Source: Schistosoma haematobium
Lineage: Eukaryota > Platyhelminthes > Trematoda > Strigeidida > Schistosomatidae
DNA length: 64,000 nt
Assembly: GCF_000699445.3 (NCBI RefSeq)
Contig: NC_067196.1
Location: 75,151,864 to 75,215,863, forward strand
Reading direction: 5' to 3'
Shown: in pieces, positions 1 through 12,387 of the stretch
Position numbering within the stretch: the first letter of the stretch is position 1
Layout: each line of letters starts with the position of its first letter
Made by a program: the position numbers and the translations under genes
The notes under the pieces: generated by a model
The model's input: the letters and a program-made list of their open reading frames with translations, nothing else
The model's database searches: none
What the model was told of the DNA's origin: nothing

Positions 1-679
1 TTTCAATAAAACATTACAAATAGAACCAATTAAATTTACATCAATCAATTCAGAAGAATATCAAACAGACTATTTACCAAATTTACCACCAAATTATTCA
101 AATAATTTAACAGACTGGTCAACAAGTTACATGAAACATGAACAACAGAATGGAGAGGAACATTTTAATAAGTTTACAGAGATTGAAAGTTGGCCATCTT
201 ATAAATCAAATACTACATCGTCACTACTTCAAATGTTTACAAATTATTGGTTACAATTAAGTAAAAATTATATCTTAAATAATTCATCTCAGACAAGTTT
301 AGATGCACGAACAGTTATTGCTAGTTTATTGCCTTCATTATTGTTGAAAAATAGTACAATCAATAGAACATTTGAATCAAATGATACATCGTCATCAGTT
401 AAAAATAATGAATATGATATCAATGAGAATTTTTCACATTCGGAATCACCAAGAATTACTATACGTGAAATTCCACCATTGATTACAAATGAAATAGAAG
501 AGAATATGGATTATAAATTTTATAAAACATACAATTTTAATCCAACAGATTATGTTATTTCTTCGTCTCCTAATACAAATCTTGAGAATGATCAATATCC
601 TCGAAAATCATCAAAATATATTAATAAAACAAATAGGAATATAAGTAGAAAATCACGGATCACAAAATTGTGTACCACA
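1..679 (+). CDS. RREB1-like gene, upstream exon (partial)
   Basis: The frame starting at base 2 is open from the window edge to a TAA at 730, so it continues an exon begun outside. The protein is rich in Asn, Ser and Thr with no recognised domain. A strong donor (GTAAGT) sits at 680, which would end the exon at 679 in phase 0. The next exon (1447) needs phase 1, which a weaker GT at 684 or 672 would supply. If no splice is used, the frame ends at 730 with a short hydrophobic tail; I think that tail is intron read-through. The linkage to the zinc-finger gene rests on strand, position and codon style. Confidence 0.55.
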
Positions 680-3600
680 GTAAGTGTTATTTTATTACAT
701 CTATTTACATTGACAATGTTTGTATTATAATCACATGTAACTAGCAACTTCATTTCAACATAGTTTATATACTTCAAGATGAAAATGATGCCATTAAAAT
801 GTTGACTTCTGGTTCCTTTATACATCACAGTAGGAAATATTGGCAAAAAGAATTATTGAAGGGCATAGTAACAAGTGAATTAATCTTTATGAAAACTTTG
901 TTCTCTAGTTTATTTGCTTCTGTCCAGTCTCATTGTATGTAATATTAAAATATTTTACACAAAGATAATTTTAATGATACTTTCCTATATTTAGAGACTT
1001 AAGCATTGACTACATCAGTTTTTCTCCGGAATAATTTACATAAAACTTGATAAATCGATTGAGATTTTATTATTTGGGGGGGGAGGGAGAATGGCAGATT
1101 ACTAAGGTAGTATTTATAACATTGTATTGAAATATATTGACATAGTTATAGTAAAGCACCTTTTAGAAAAAAAATATATAAATAGCTATTTGTCAGTATA
1201 AAGAATGTGTCAATTAGTGACAACAATCAAATTTAGTGGTATATAAGAGTCATAGTTCTAAAGATATTTTAGGGATAATTTTCTGCTATATGGGATAGAG
1301 ATTATTATAGTTCCATGAAGATTATTATTCTATTAAATGAGTTTATTATTTTTGATAAATTCCATATAGTACTACTTATTTATTAGATGGTTCAGTCTGA
1401 TGATACCTTATATTCTTTTTTAATTTGACATAGAAAACATTTTCAGTTCGTTATATATTGGCTAAGAAAAAGAAAAGTCTCTCTGTGATAGGGAAGAGAA
1501 AAAGGACAAGAAAAGTTACAGAAATGAAATTTCAACCATTGAGTAAGTTACAAAATGATTTGTTTTAATGATTAATGTTATTCATTATGATTTTAAAAAG
1601 TTTACAGCATAAATACCTCAATGTAACATGGATATTATCAATTTAATCACCATGATATACAATAGTATATAGTAAATTTAAGTTATAGTAACTTTGAGAG
1701 AAACAAGTATTATCAGTCATTGATAAGGTTGACTAATTATGTGTGAGTTAATAAAACATTAATTATTCTCCTATCAAATTAGATTTTAAACAAGAAATGT
1801 AACAGATATGTTTGTCTTACAAAAGATTAAGTTCAACAGTTCTTATTTATAATCAGATAGGGATTTTATGGATATTACAGTAATTTCAATAGTTCAGATC
1901 ATGAGTCAATTAAAGCTAGATCACTATGGAAAACCTGGAAGCACTGGACAGCCGTTACATCCTAGTATGGAACTCCTCAGTAGTTAGCATCCACGATCCC
2001 GCCTCGCGAGATTCGAATCAAAGACCTATCAGTCTCGCACGCAAACGCCTAACCTTTCGATCACTGTTTTAAAAATCCCATACAAAATACTGCTCTTCCC
2101 CTTCTCAAATCTATAACTAGTGCTTACAGTTAGTTCACTAACTGACAGATTGATTTCGATATACTTTAGAATACTTAAACTCATCAAAATACTCAATAAA
2201 CGAAAGAAAAACAAGACAAATCAAAGATGAAACTCAATGTTAACAAAGACACAAACAACTTTTGATTAAGTATACTTTATGAATTACATTCATTAACGAA
2301 TGTTAAACAATATGAGATCAATCTAAACATGTTTAAATAAAGTCCACATTTATTTACCAATAAAACACTATGCCTTATTTTCAAGTAAAGTATGTAATTT
2401 CAATAAACAAAACAATACAAACATGTTATTTATTGAAGTGATTAAATAAAACATTGAAAATGAACTGTTCTCAATCATATTAGGAAAAAAAACACACACA
2501 CACGCAGAACTATTTTATGGCTTTTTAATTTCCACATTTCCGTTTAAGAAAAAAAGAAAAGCAAAACAACGGAGCCATTATGAATCAAAATGAAATTTAC
2601 ACATATACACATCAAGATTTCCACACACGAATACAGATGCATATGTACAGTTCAGATGTAAAAGTAGCCATTTTTCTTTATTCAATCTTTTTTCTCTCCC
2701 ATATAACTTGGTTTCTTTTTCTTCTTTTTTTGGATTTGGTAGTTGATTGTTTTGTCAAAAACTGTCAAATGTAATTTTAAATGAGAAAAAAATACAAATA
2801 GAATAGTTTGTATTGGAAGTTATGTGTGAGTATAAGTAGATTAAACAGATAGAAAAGTGAATTAAAGTATTTAGACCTTTTGTATCTTATCATTTAGTTA
2901 ACTTAAATGAGTAACAAGTGATTTTTTGTCAGAGTTGATCATTTTTCTAAGGAATAATAGTTTAAATGGAAGGAGTTATATGTGTTAATGAATTGTTTTT
3001 GACAGTGATTCATTCAGTTGGAAGCTACTTGATTTTTAATGGTTATTTACTTAAGAGTAGTGATCTAAAAGTTAAGCAATCATCGTCAGACCAGTGGGTT
3101 TCGTGCTCGATCTTGCATGAGGTTATTATTGTGGGATGGTGGAGAAGATTTGTAGCTCAGGTGGATGATTTTGATGGAGTTTTGTTCTCTGAGGTGGATG
3201 GTTTGGTCGTGGGGCTTTCATCGTTCTTCTGAACGACATCATGAGCACAAACTTCAGATAAAAGTGAAGTGTGGTGATGATGTCTTTCCGAAAAACGATG
3301 AAAGCTCCGCGACCAAACCGTCCAGCTCATAGAACAAAACCCGATCAAAAATTTATGGTTGTACAATCTTAAGGATTCTTATACTAGGGAAAAACGCATA
3401 TCCAAAGTTTTTTGGTTTTAAGGGTTGTTTAACTAAGATCGGTTCGTGATATGGACTATGAAATTAAATGGAAGTTTATTAAGAACTGGAAGAAAAAAGT
3501 TAGTTATCGCTTTAGACTGTTAAAACGTATTTTAATAACGTAGTTGTCAACTTGTATTTAGACATTTAGTTATTCCTTATTTTAAAGACCAGAACTGCAT

Positions 3601-6600
3601 ACGCTGTCAAAACTAACAGCTTCAGAGCTCGACTTGAATTAGCTTAAATGATAACCCAAAATCTCCTGTCTAGATGTCGGAAATAGGATATATTTTCCTA
3701 CTAATACAGATTTAAATCCTAATCTGAAACTAAACTTTTTTGTAAATCAAATCTATTTTTATTGAGACATTAGTTGTTTATCTCATTACAAAAGACCACC
3801 TTTTAAGTAATATTTATGTACATGTATTTTCACTCTACAGGCCCTTTACAATGTGATTTTAAACAGAATAAATCATACAATTTAAAACAAAATGAATTAA
3901 CTGAAAATCAATTTTCCCCATATAGGTAAGTTTGTTTCTGTCAAAACATTTGAAAAATATGATAAATTGAATTACAACATATATGTAGATAGAGTTAAGA
4001 CTAAATTATGACATTGTTGCACAATTTCTGTCATCGCATAGAATAGTACGGATAATTAATGGTTAGTGTTATAACTTGTCGTTTGAATGCTTATTGTCTT
4101 GGCTCTTTTAATGCTACTTTTTGTATCTGGTCGTCGCTGATTGTTATGTCGGAAACGCTTATCACTTTTACTCAGAACGAGGGACGTCTGCAATTCTCAT
4201 GACGCGAAAGTAAGAACACAAAGACTGGTATAAGTGAAGATTTATTAGCCCCAAAACACTATAACGACGACTCTAGTAGAAAATACACTCATTTATACAT
4301 TGATTGTACACCCATTTCGATTAATGATTAGGATGAAATCACATGTATGGAAAATACTTAGAGTTATAACAAACCACATACTGAGCATAGTTCATGTCAG
4401 TGGAATACAAGAATATCGTATATTATACAGAATAAAATATCATACGAGAAAAGAAAACAAATACTACATTGAGTAATCATTACATTGGATCAAAACGGAA
4501 GTAATCTTGAACAAAACTCATAATGAGTAAACCAATCGAAAATTGACTTTTCTTTCCATCATATCAGTTAGCAATTTAGAATACTTATGATAGAGAGAAT
4601 ACATTTTTTACATGTGCCTTGACAATTACTAGTAGTTTCTGTATGATTATAAATCAATTGTTGTTAGTTGAATAGCTTCCTTTAAAAGTTTTAACATTAA
4701 TTTTAGTACTGCAAAATTAGTTTGCTTACTCCTCAACCCTTTAATTTGTTTAGTATGTTAATCGTGTTTTGTGTTGAAATAAATGATATCGATAATGTTT
4801 CAGTTTCCACTGAGCACCTTTCATTCTGAAATCTTTATGAAGTGGCTATTTGCTTTTTAACATTGCATGATATTAAATCCAAACCATCAAACTTCTCACT
4901 TAATAAATTATGGATAATTGTTTACCGTAATCAGTCTTAGTAAAATAGCACTTTTTGAGTTCACGTGGATGCGATCTATTATAAGATGGATTTTGTCATT
5001 ATTTAATCTCATCCAGTATAGCCACTGAAAAGTTATGGGACTCCTAGCACCACATGTCCATGACTCTAATTGGGATTAAACTTGAGACATTCATGTTTCA
5101 TACAAAACACGTTACTTTAAGACCAATTAGTCAGTGTATAGCGATCCAAATTAACAATTTTCATCAGTGTTTTGCAATATTTCCAACCTTATTTACATCA
5201 TCATTATCTATTTTTAATGTATTGTTTGGTTTTAGGTCACAAAGTTTACAAAACCAATATATTTTATCAAATACTGATTATGTGTGTTCACCGAACAATT
5301 TATCCAATACATCTAGTAGACGTTCACCTATTCAATATAGTTACAATGATAATTATTTAACAGATATAACCGAATTAAATTATACTCAGTCATTAGAATC
5401 TAACTCTGACGAAGTGCTTGACCTTTCTTTACACAATAGAAAACAATATACCTTGGAAGGAAGTTATACACTTTCACACGAAGTTCATACACCTGCTAGA
5501 TCTAATATTCCATGGATGAAAAAACCTGATATTAGTTTAAAACCCCCAGTTTTTACACCAATCAACACATCTGACACTTTGTGTTCTTCGTATACAAATA
5601 CTAACATGTTAGCTCAATCTGAAGCGGACATAAAACTTTCTAATCAGGAGTTTAACTTAAACAATATTCTACATGATATTTATAGTCTACCAATTATGCA
5701 ACATATGAAGACATTACCAACTCCAATTAATAATGAATTTAAAAGAGATACAACTACTGGTACTACCATCTCTAACAATAATCCATTGAATATTCTGCCA
5801 TTACCAGCCAATACATCAAATATTAATAAAATGTTTCCAGTTCATTCAACTATCCCAACAACATTGATTCAAAAAAAGAATTCATATAAAGATGCGCCTA
5901 AATTAATCACTTGTCCTATAGCTGGTTGTCAACAAAAGTTTCCATGGAACAGTTCATTAAAACGACATATTTTAACACATACTCGTAAGTTGTATTGTTT
6001 TCTAAGCGTTGTTGATGATATTGATGACTTGTACAAGATATCAAAATGATCTTTTATCATCATATTGAAATGATATTTAGAACCTTCATTCTTAGAGTCG
6101 ATCAAAACACATCAATTTCTTCGTGGATAATATGTAGAGCAAATTTTACTAGTGATTATTACTTAATTATCTCTATATTTGAGTGAGAAGCATTTGACTT
6201 GACCTTAACATATATCAATGATAGCTATTCTATAAATCTAAGAGATAATGGATGGTCATTAATCAAATAACATTTGATTCTGGCACATAAAATTAATTAA
6301 GTAACAGATTATTACTAGTGGATGAATTGCTAGATAAGTTGAATGAATTTTTCATGTGCATAATACGATTCTAACAGAAATTTGACAGACGGTTGATTTT
6401 AAGTGTGATTTTAGTCTAAACTGAAAACTACTTTTCATTAACTCGGTTTTCAAAGCTTCCGAATCATTTAATGGTACTGCTCGTGAATTACATTTATAAG
6501 TGGCTGGCATGAATGTCTTATTGTGGATTCGATTAATCATATTCAATATTGATAATTTCTTTAATATCAACTTATATCCCATCAAAATGTAGGTTTTTAT

Positions 6601-8507
6601 AATTACTCGATAGCTTAATAAGTATCATTCTGAAATTCGTATGGTTTACCACTAGAATTCGGTTTCAGTAAGAAGACCACTAAGCATTCACTTACATGTA
6701 TACCATTTCAAAAGCTTCTAAGTTTTAGGAACCATACCACGAATTTCACCGTTATCCGCTGGTTAACTATTCAAAGATATGGCTTTTTATATCATAACGG
6801 ATCAAGCAAATTAACTGTTATACAGTTCAATCCTTAATAAATGCTACTGATAATATGGTTCGAATATAATCTTTCGTAAATAAACTTAAATATGTGCTAA
6901 TGTTAAATTTGGATAGCAACATAATTCAGTGATTGAGATATTTACCGTACCTCAGTAATCTGATATTGTTTGACTGAAATTAAGTTATCGTTAATTATTC
7001 AGAACCATATACTTCTTTTTAACAAACAATAAGCGAAAGTACCAAGTCATGGAACTAGTATTTTTTTATCTCAGCAGTAAACAAATTCATTTTCACTTTG
7101 AGCAACAATGAACGTCAAGCAAGTCAAATTATAAATAAAACGTGTTTTATACTGTTAAAATTTACCTTCAACTGTTAATTTTTTTTTCTTACTTTAGCTC
7201 ATAAACCATTTGCCTGTACAAGATGTACAAAATCATTTTCAACCAAATCAAATCGTGAACGTCACATGGAACGTGTGCATCGAGTTAGTTTAAAACGACA
7301 ACGTCAACGTTTTCATCAGTCAAATATGAGTATACAAAGTCCTTCTAGTGGTGATAATCGTTCTGAGTTAAGTGGTCATAATTCTAATCTAAATTCTATT
7401 AGTCGAACTAATATTGGAGATAATGATCAAGAACTTGACAATATTGAAGAACTGAGAGAAGATGAAATAATATCCATGAATTCAAATGAAAAGCAGGCGG
7501 AAGATATCAGTAATAGTCTGTTGATACGAGCTGGAGATCCAGTAGTGGAACCCAATCCTGAGAGATTATATAACGCTGCACTACTTGCAGTGGCGAATTC
7601 TACAAGAAGTGGTCTAACAAACTATTTAAATGACACTTCTTCGAACTGTATAAAAGATATTCCTCAAAGTATGTTGCCTACTGTTCCAGTCCGATTAGGA
7701 AGGACGGGAAGGGTTGGCAGGCGTCCTAGGCGCGGCAACATACTGAATATGAGGAGCAATGTTCTGGATAAGGACGATCAAATGACTTTTCGTACAATTC
7801 CTCAAACAAGTAATGCAAATAGTTCTATGCATGATGATGTCGCAGAACCACCAGTGGATTTATCGATGCATTCAGCGTCAAAAAATGCATCTTCAACACT
7901 TTCTTGTCCAGTATGTTCAGTGCCAGTTGCAAGTAGGTGTTTTCGCCGTCATCTTACACTACATCAACTAGACAATCCAGTTTTTCGATGTCATTTGTGT
8001 CAGCTTACATTCCAAGATCAAGTTTCAACTTTAACTCATTGGGCTATGGAGCACTCAAACGAGTGGGCTAAATTTGTTAAAAAACTAAGCTCAAGTGAAA
8101 GGTCAGCTGATGTTTTAACGCAAATCCAGCTAACTTTGAGTAAAAATAATCAGACAAAAGCTGAGTTAGAGAAAGACAATGAAACTAACAAAAACTTACC
8201 AGAATCAAAAGATCCAATTAATTACTCCTTAAAAACAACCACTTGCGATATGCGCTATGTGTCATGTTGTGTTTGTCTTCATCGCTTTGGTAGTCAACAA
8301 GATTTGCAAAGGCATATGAGATCCCATACTGGTGAGCGGCCTTTTGTTTGTCCACATTGTGGGAAAGAATTTTCTTTGAAACACAGCATGCATAGACATG
8401 CTCGTGTTCATATTAAGGAGAGTGTTCGAATAAGTGCTTCCAAAAACGCTTCCCTACCTACAAACAATAATTCATGTCCTACTTTTAAATCGGAGGAGAT
8501 TAGCTAA
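1..8507 (+). CDS. RREB1/Hindsight-like C2H2 zinc-finger transcription factor (3' part; enters from left edge)
   Basis: Spliced model: <1-~679/683, 1447-1542, 3841-3925, 5236-5984, 7198-8507. Exons 2 to 5 join in matching phase (a|gc, ag|g, c|ct) at GTAAGT or GTAAGT-like donors and pyrimidine-rich acceptors. Six C2H2 fingers are visible: 5912-5980, 7215-7280, 7905-7964, 7989-8054, 8265-8327 and 8349-8411. The first pair carries the FPW.SSL.RH and STKSN.ERH pattern. The last pair has a TGERPF linker followed by FSLKHSM.RH. From family knowledge these patterns are typical of RREB1/Drosophila Hindsight, nuclear DNA-binding regulators downstream of Ras/MAPK. A basic stretch in exon 1447-1542 looks like a nuclear localisation signal. 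PVDLS near 7850 and VLDLS near 5412 fit CtBP-binding motifs. The regions between fingers are Asn/Ser-rich and low in complexity. The 5' end lies outside the window. The assignment is firm at family level; one-to-one orthology is inference. Confidence 0.85.
1447..1542 (+). CDS. RREB1-like gene, small basic exon
   Basis: The exon lies between a TTTTCAG acceptor and a GTAAGT donor at 1543. Only one of the three frames is open, with two leading bases and one trailing base. It encodes a strongly basic segment (AKKKKSL then GKRKRTRK) with the look of a bipartite nuclear localisation signal. The trailing base joins exon 3841 in frame. Confidence 0.65.
1875..2066 (-). mobile_element. Sm-alpha-like SINE, with tRNA-derived head
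   Basis: Read on the - strand, the head (about 2066 down to 2000) contains a pol III box-B-like GATTCGAATCT. After it comes the shared body: GTGGATGC, CTGAGGAGT, GCTTCCAGGTTTTCCAT and a GACTCATGATCT tail. The same body recurs at 14872, 16608 and 24783. From knowledge of schistosome repeats this matches the Sm-alpha type of SINE. It lies inside an intron of the zinc-finger gene. Confidence 0.8.
3169..3350. repeat. Long foldback (inverted repeat) in RREB1-like intron
   Basis: The left arm 3169-3241 and right arm 3277-3350 are roughly 80-85% reverse-complementary by eye. The segment between them can pair further (CACAAACTTC against GAAGTGTG), leaving an apical loop of only about 6-8 bases. Several arm differences are T/C or G/A changes that keep G:U pairs in a + strand transcript. 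It lies in the intron 1543-3840. Short open frames across it on both strands are by-products of the hairpin. It could be a foldback transposon remnant or a source of hairpin RNA. Confidence 0.75.
3841..3925 (+). CDS. RREB1-like gene, internal exon
   Basis: CTCTACAG precedes the exon and GTAAGT follows it at 3926. Only one frame is open, with two leading bases (after the single base left by exon 1447-1542) and two trailing bases. The trailing AG completes an Arg codon with G5236. The peptide is polar (Gln, Asn, Lys) and has no domain. Confidence 0.7.
5236..5984 (+). CDS. RREB1-like gene, exon with zinc finger 1
   Basis: The acceptor TTGGTTTTAG lies just upstream and the donor GTAAGT is at 5985. 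The exon encodes a long Ser/Asn-rich stretch with VLDLS followed by Leu-His-Asn near 5412, a possible CtBP contact. It ends with C2H2 finger 1 (Cys at 5912 and 5927, last His at 5978), which has the PW.SSL.RH core. The frame is open upstream of the acceptor to an ATG at 5054, but that stretch is intron-like and the 3' splice site fits better as the boundary. Phase 1 at the 3' end joins 7198 to give a finger linker. Confidence 0.85.
7198..8507 (+). CDS. RREB1-like gene, terminal exon with fingers 2-6
   Basis: A run of T followed by CTTTAG gives the acceptor; the frame runs to TAA at 8505. Finger 2 starts almost at once, so the intron splits the linker between fingers 1 and 2. Then comes a Ser/Asn/Glu-rich region, an Arg/Gly-rich patch near 7696-7735, the PVDLS motif near 7850, two adjacent fingers (7905-8054), a Lys/Glu linker, and a tandem pair joined by TGERPF (8265-8411). 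The tail is short and Ser/Asn-rich. Confidence 0.9.
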
Positions 8508-10773
8508 GCAATTTTTTGGGTTATCTTTTCTGTATTTCACTAATCAAGCGCCACACTTTGAAGTATTTTCAAAGTTTACATCTTTAAAATATTCGTTTCA
8601 AATGTACTTTTCCAGTTTCCGTTTCCATGCTTCATTAAATTCATCAGGAAATTTCTTTGGTGCTTATGGTTACAAATTTTATTGTAAATTGACCTAGTGT
8701 TATCAACAAAAATTTACTGCATCTTAACGGAATTCTTTTTACAGTTATGTTACGGTGAAGGTCAAAAATGCATTTTTGAAAACGATCAAACGCTCTAAAA
8801 CTTTTATTTACACTCTGGATCTGGCCATCATATCATTTTATTTTACCCCCTCGCAAGTATTTCGATGTTTCTCTTTGAACTGTCTTACCTAATTTAAAAA
8901 ATATAAAATTGTACCATCTCCATTGAACTTCGTGATAATGTAGTATTATTCGTTAAGCTACTCATAAGTAGCAAAATTGATTTGGCTGTTTTTAAACTTT
9001 ACGAGATTATTTAGTTAATCTGGTCAGTTGGAAAGGATTAGTTGATTTCAGGTTTGGTGTTTATTTAGGCTTTATGATTTTTATCAATGTGGGTTTCGTG
9101 GACAATTTAGGGAATAATATGAAATTAAATCTAAGACATCAGTAAAATAATAATAATAATAATGATTTCATTCAAAAAGCTTCAGAACTGTAACCAATGT
9201 GTATCCACCCATTCTTTCCAATATAAAATGAATTATTCATTACAAATTATACAACCAGGATTAAGTAGGTCATATTAGCTAACTATTACCGAGTGGTAAG
9301 TAATAAATTTATTTTCTAGGGAACACAACTTGTCATTCAGTTTGGGGGCATACAGAATATAAGCAGAAGTAAAGCTTATAGCCAGAAAATGAGATAATCT
9401 GGAGGCGATATATATAATCTAGGTTTAATCAGTTAGAAAATTCAGTTTTCTTCTCCAAACTGAATTACGACAGTACGGAGTTACACTCAAAGATTTTAGT
9501 TTGTGACCGTCCCTGTTACAACCTGATCACTTTTGAAGTAGCATGGGAAGATTATTGTCAATGGTACTGGGATCATAGTAATAGATCAATAGCACCAATT
9601 CGATGTATTTCATTATTTTATGAATTGAATCTGATCGAAACCGAATCTTCCAATAGGTCATGTATTTACAAATATTTAATATCAGAATTAACCCAACTGA
9701 GATAACGCTTTCACACAACTTGTAACTATATATGATTAAAACAAAATACGGGTCTAAAATATGAGTTAATGTTATCATAATATATCTCGCTTCTTGTTTA
9801 CGATAAACGGGTATTATTTTACAGAGCAAGTACTGTAATGCTGGTATGGGTTAACATTTCCTAGAAATGAGTCTGTTCAGATATGTAGCTATAAAACTGA
9901 ACAAACATCTGAGTACATCCTAGTTATGTTTCGGAATGTCGAAAGATTTTCGTTTCAGGTCATCAGATGAACTGTCTTCAGTAAATCTATATTTTTCCAA
10001 TAGTTAGGAATTGAAGATTATGATTTAGACCAGAGGTTATAAAACTTCCTACAAAACACTGGTTGAATTTAGATACGTTGTTGTCACATACAAAATCCGA
10101 AGATGGTTTTAGTTATGATATTGACTAGAGACATTTAATGATGAAACTGACGCTTACTTGTTGGAGACAGTGACTGATCATTGAGTAAAAACCAATCTTG
10201 TGGTTGTCTAATCTTCAATACTGGTTGGATTTTATTGATCAAATCGTTCCCAGTTTGAGTGACTCATGATTGCGTACAGTATGTTGACTTAGTGTAAATA
10301 TCATAGTTTCTTCTAATATCAGTTAAAGGATGAATGGTTAAGGGAAAAACGTCAGTGACTATGACAATGCATGGTACGTGTGAATCATATGAGGAGCATC
10401 ATTTTCATTAAGAGTGAAGAATTCCAAGTACCACTAAACCTGGATTCAGAGCTTTTTACCAAACGACTACCATATATATCTAAAACGATTCAATGTCATG
10501 TATTCTATTACAATAGTAAAAAGTGACACATACTGATAAATATCAATCAACCTATCTATTTTAGCGTTGAAATGAATGAAAATTATTAATTGCTCAATTC
10601 AGTAGAGATCTATATGGTCAGTATGCAGGTGAAATAAAAGAAGTTACATCATATAAACTACAAATCAACAAGAATTATCATAAAAAGATTTCTGCATGTT
10701 AAACAGAATAATAAACAGTAACGAGAGAGAAGGTAGATCTTTAGTGATGATGATACAAGAAGCTCATCCAGTT
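8508..10773. other. 3' flank and intergenic spacer, no gene seen
   Basis: No open frame here has gene-like composition or splice support. It contains the unassigned 3' UTR of the zinc-finger gene and a short AAT run near 9149. A poly(A) site could not be fixed. Confidence 0.6.
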
Positions 10774-10779
10774 TATATA

Positions 10780-10827
<48 letters not shown>
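10774..10827. repeat. (TA)n microsatellite
   Basis: Uninterrupted or nearly uninterrupted TA dinucleotides, about 27 units. A 90-codon open frame that reads Ile-Tyr repeats through this tract is an artefact. Confidence 0.95.
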
Positions 10828-10828
<1 letters not shown>

Positions 10829-11464
10829 CTTTCCGTTCGGCTGTAAATCAAGTACCTTGCTTGAATAATGTGAAGTTGAAAGAAAGCCTAGACTGTTTCA
10901 AATTATTACATCAGTATTTCGCGCATTGTCAAGGAAAGTATTTAGTCTCCGATAGAGTGTTTTGTTGATGGGAAACCAGATTACATAATTGTGATATTGG
11001 TATGACATAAAAATTGCTTTGTAAATATTTGTATGAAATATGCTGATTATAATACAGGACTTGATCGTGTACTAAAGATTTTCACTGATAAGGTCAAACC
11101 GTGGATAATAGAGCACATTTTCGTTAGATTCGTAGATTTCTATTCCCTAAATTGCATTCAATAAGACCACTTATTTTAATAGCTTTCAGTCAATAATATG
11201 TACAATAGATAATTTACTTGTATTCTCTAAATTTTGCTATCTGATCATTTAGCATCATATTTTTAACGTTTACTGATTACTTTATTTTGTGGTACTTGAG
11301 GGGTCTAGGAACCAGCGGTAAAGAGTTTTTAATAACTTCTCGTTCCTTAACACACTCAATACTTTGAAAACATGAATTCCAGTGATTCAATAATATTAGA
11401 TGATGTATTTTGGTTTTCCCATGTTTCCAAATATTATAATAAAAGCCTGTTACAAATAGATTCC

Positions 11465-11525
11465 TGTTATATCCTAACGAAGAATAAATGAATGGTGACT
11501 GCTAGGAATCATTTGTGTACTGCTG

Positions 11526-11569
<44 letters not shown>

Positions 11570-11995
11570 TTGTTGTATAATTACTGAGTAACTAAATTAT
11601 ATATATTTATATTTCTCTATTATAAGCTTTCACTTGACCTATCGGCAAACATTATATGATATACTGTTCTTAGGTTATTCCCAATTTATTAGTTACAGTC
11701 TCTCACACTCACAGCCACTTATGGCTTGATACCATATAATTGTTATTTCTTATTTTATCGTATGATGAGGTCCGATTCGCTTGCATATAAACTGCGTATA
11801 TCCGAAGCACATGATTCATACAATGTAAGCTGGGTAGGGCTAAGCGCGAAGAACCAATAAGGGCTCAGAGTTGACTCTAGGTTGATCGCGTTGGTTAACG
11901 TGTCATTGGTTTGGCACGGTGTCAAGGTCGTATAGGTCGGTGTTCTTATTGACGATCTCGTCATGTGATAATCGACAAGGCAAAAAGACATAACA
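11465..11995 (+). mobile_element. Solo LTR with 5-bp target duplication
   Basis: The element starts TGTTAT and ends ATAACA, the inverted termini expected of an LTR. It is flanked on both sides by ATTCC (11460-11464 and 11996-12000), a perfect 5-bp target-site duplication. No internal gag/pol region is next to it, so it looks like a solo LTR. A second diverged copy is at 14092. Its sequence includes a (TA)n expansion (11526-11567) absent from the other copy. The parent family (Gypsy or BEL/Pao type) cannot be named from this. The strand given is arbitrary and matches the second copy. Confidence 0.75.
11526..11567. repeat. (TA)n microsatellite inside the solo LTR
   Basis: About 21 TA units. 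The second LTR copy has only a short TATA-rich stretch at the equivalent place, so the tract probably expanded after insertion. Confidence 0.9.
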
Positions 11996-12052
11996 ATTCC
12001 GAAAAAAATCTTTGTAGTGTTGTATAGAACTGGTCTAGCAAGAATAGTTAGA

Positions 12053-12058
12053 TTTATT
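12053..12058 (-). terminator. Possible poly(A) signal for MYCBPAP-like gene
   Basis: TTTATT on the + strand reads AATAAA on the - strand, about 330 bases past the stop codon at 12388. It sits just before the solo LTR. Other A/T hexamers are common in this sequence, so this is tentative. Confidence 0.3.
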
Positions 12059-12387
12059 AAAATCGTTAGTCGTAAGAAAATTTCAAGTTACCTTGTTTAA
12101 GCAGAAGTAGTATGTGCTTATATTAAGTTTACCTTGGTAATGTTGATTCAGTTTGTAACATCAAAGAGTGTGAGTGATATTTCACTTTGTTAACTTATTC
12201 AATTCATACTTATATAGAAGTTTTATTATTGACTTTTGAAGGAATTTAAGGTTTATATCTATGAGATGATAAAGTTAAATTATTTCAAGACATTTTGAAC
12301 ATTAGAGACTTATTTAAAAATACAGATTGTACTTGAATAAAACTAAAGTTCACAGAGAAATTAAGTAAATATCATTTCATTTTCTAA

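Noticed and set aside
131..730. Open frame ending with a hydrophobic tail, as a separate membrane protein
   Set aside because: The frame is open from the window edge, so the ATG at 131 is internal. The hydrophobic tail lies past a strong GTAAGT donor and is probably intron.
3157..3366. His-rich small protein on the - strand and a matching + strand frame
   Set aside because: Both are translations of the foldback arms.
4142..4371. TGTTAT...ATAACA segment as another LTR
   Set aside because: Flanking five bases (CTGAT and AACCA) do not match and no second copy is seen.
5054..5235. ATG at 5054 as the start of the zinc-finger gene
   Set aside because: A good acceptor at 5235 and a phase-matched upstream exon at 3841-3925 make this stretch intron.
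10696..10968. 90-codon open frame
   Set aside because: It reads Ile-Tyr through a TA microsatellite.
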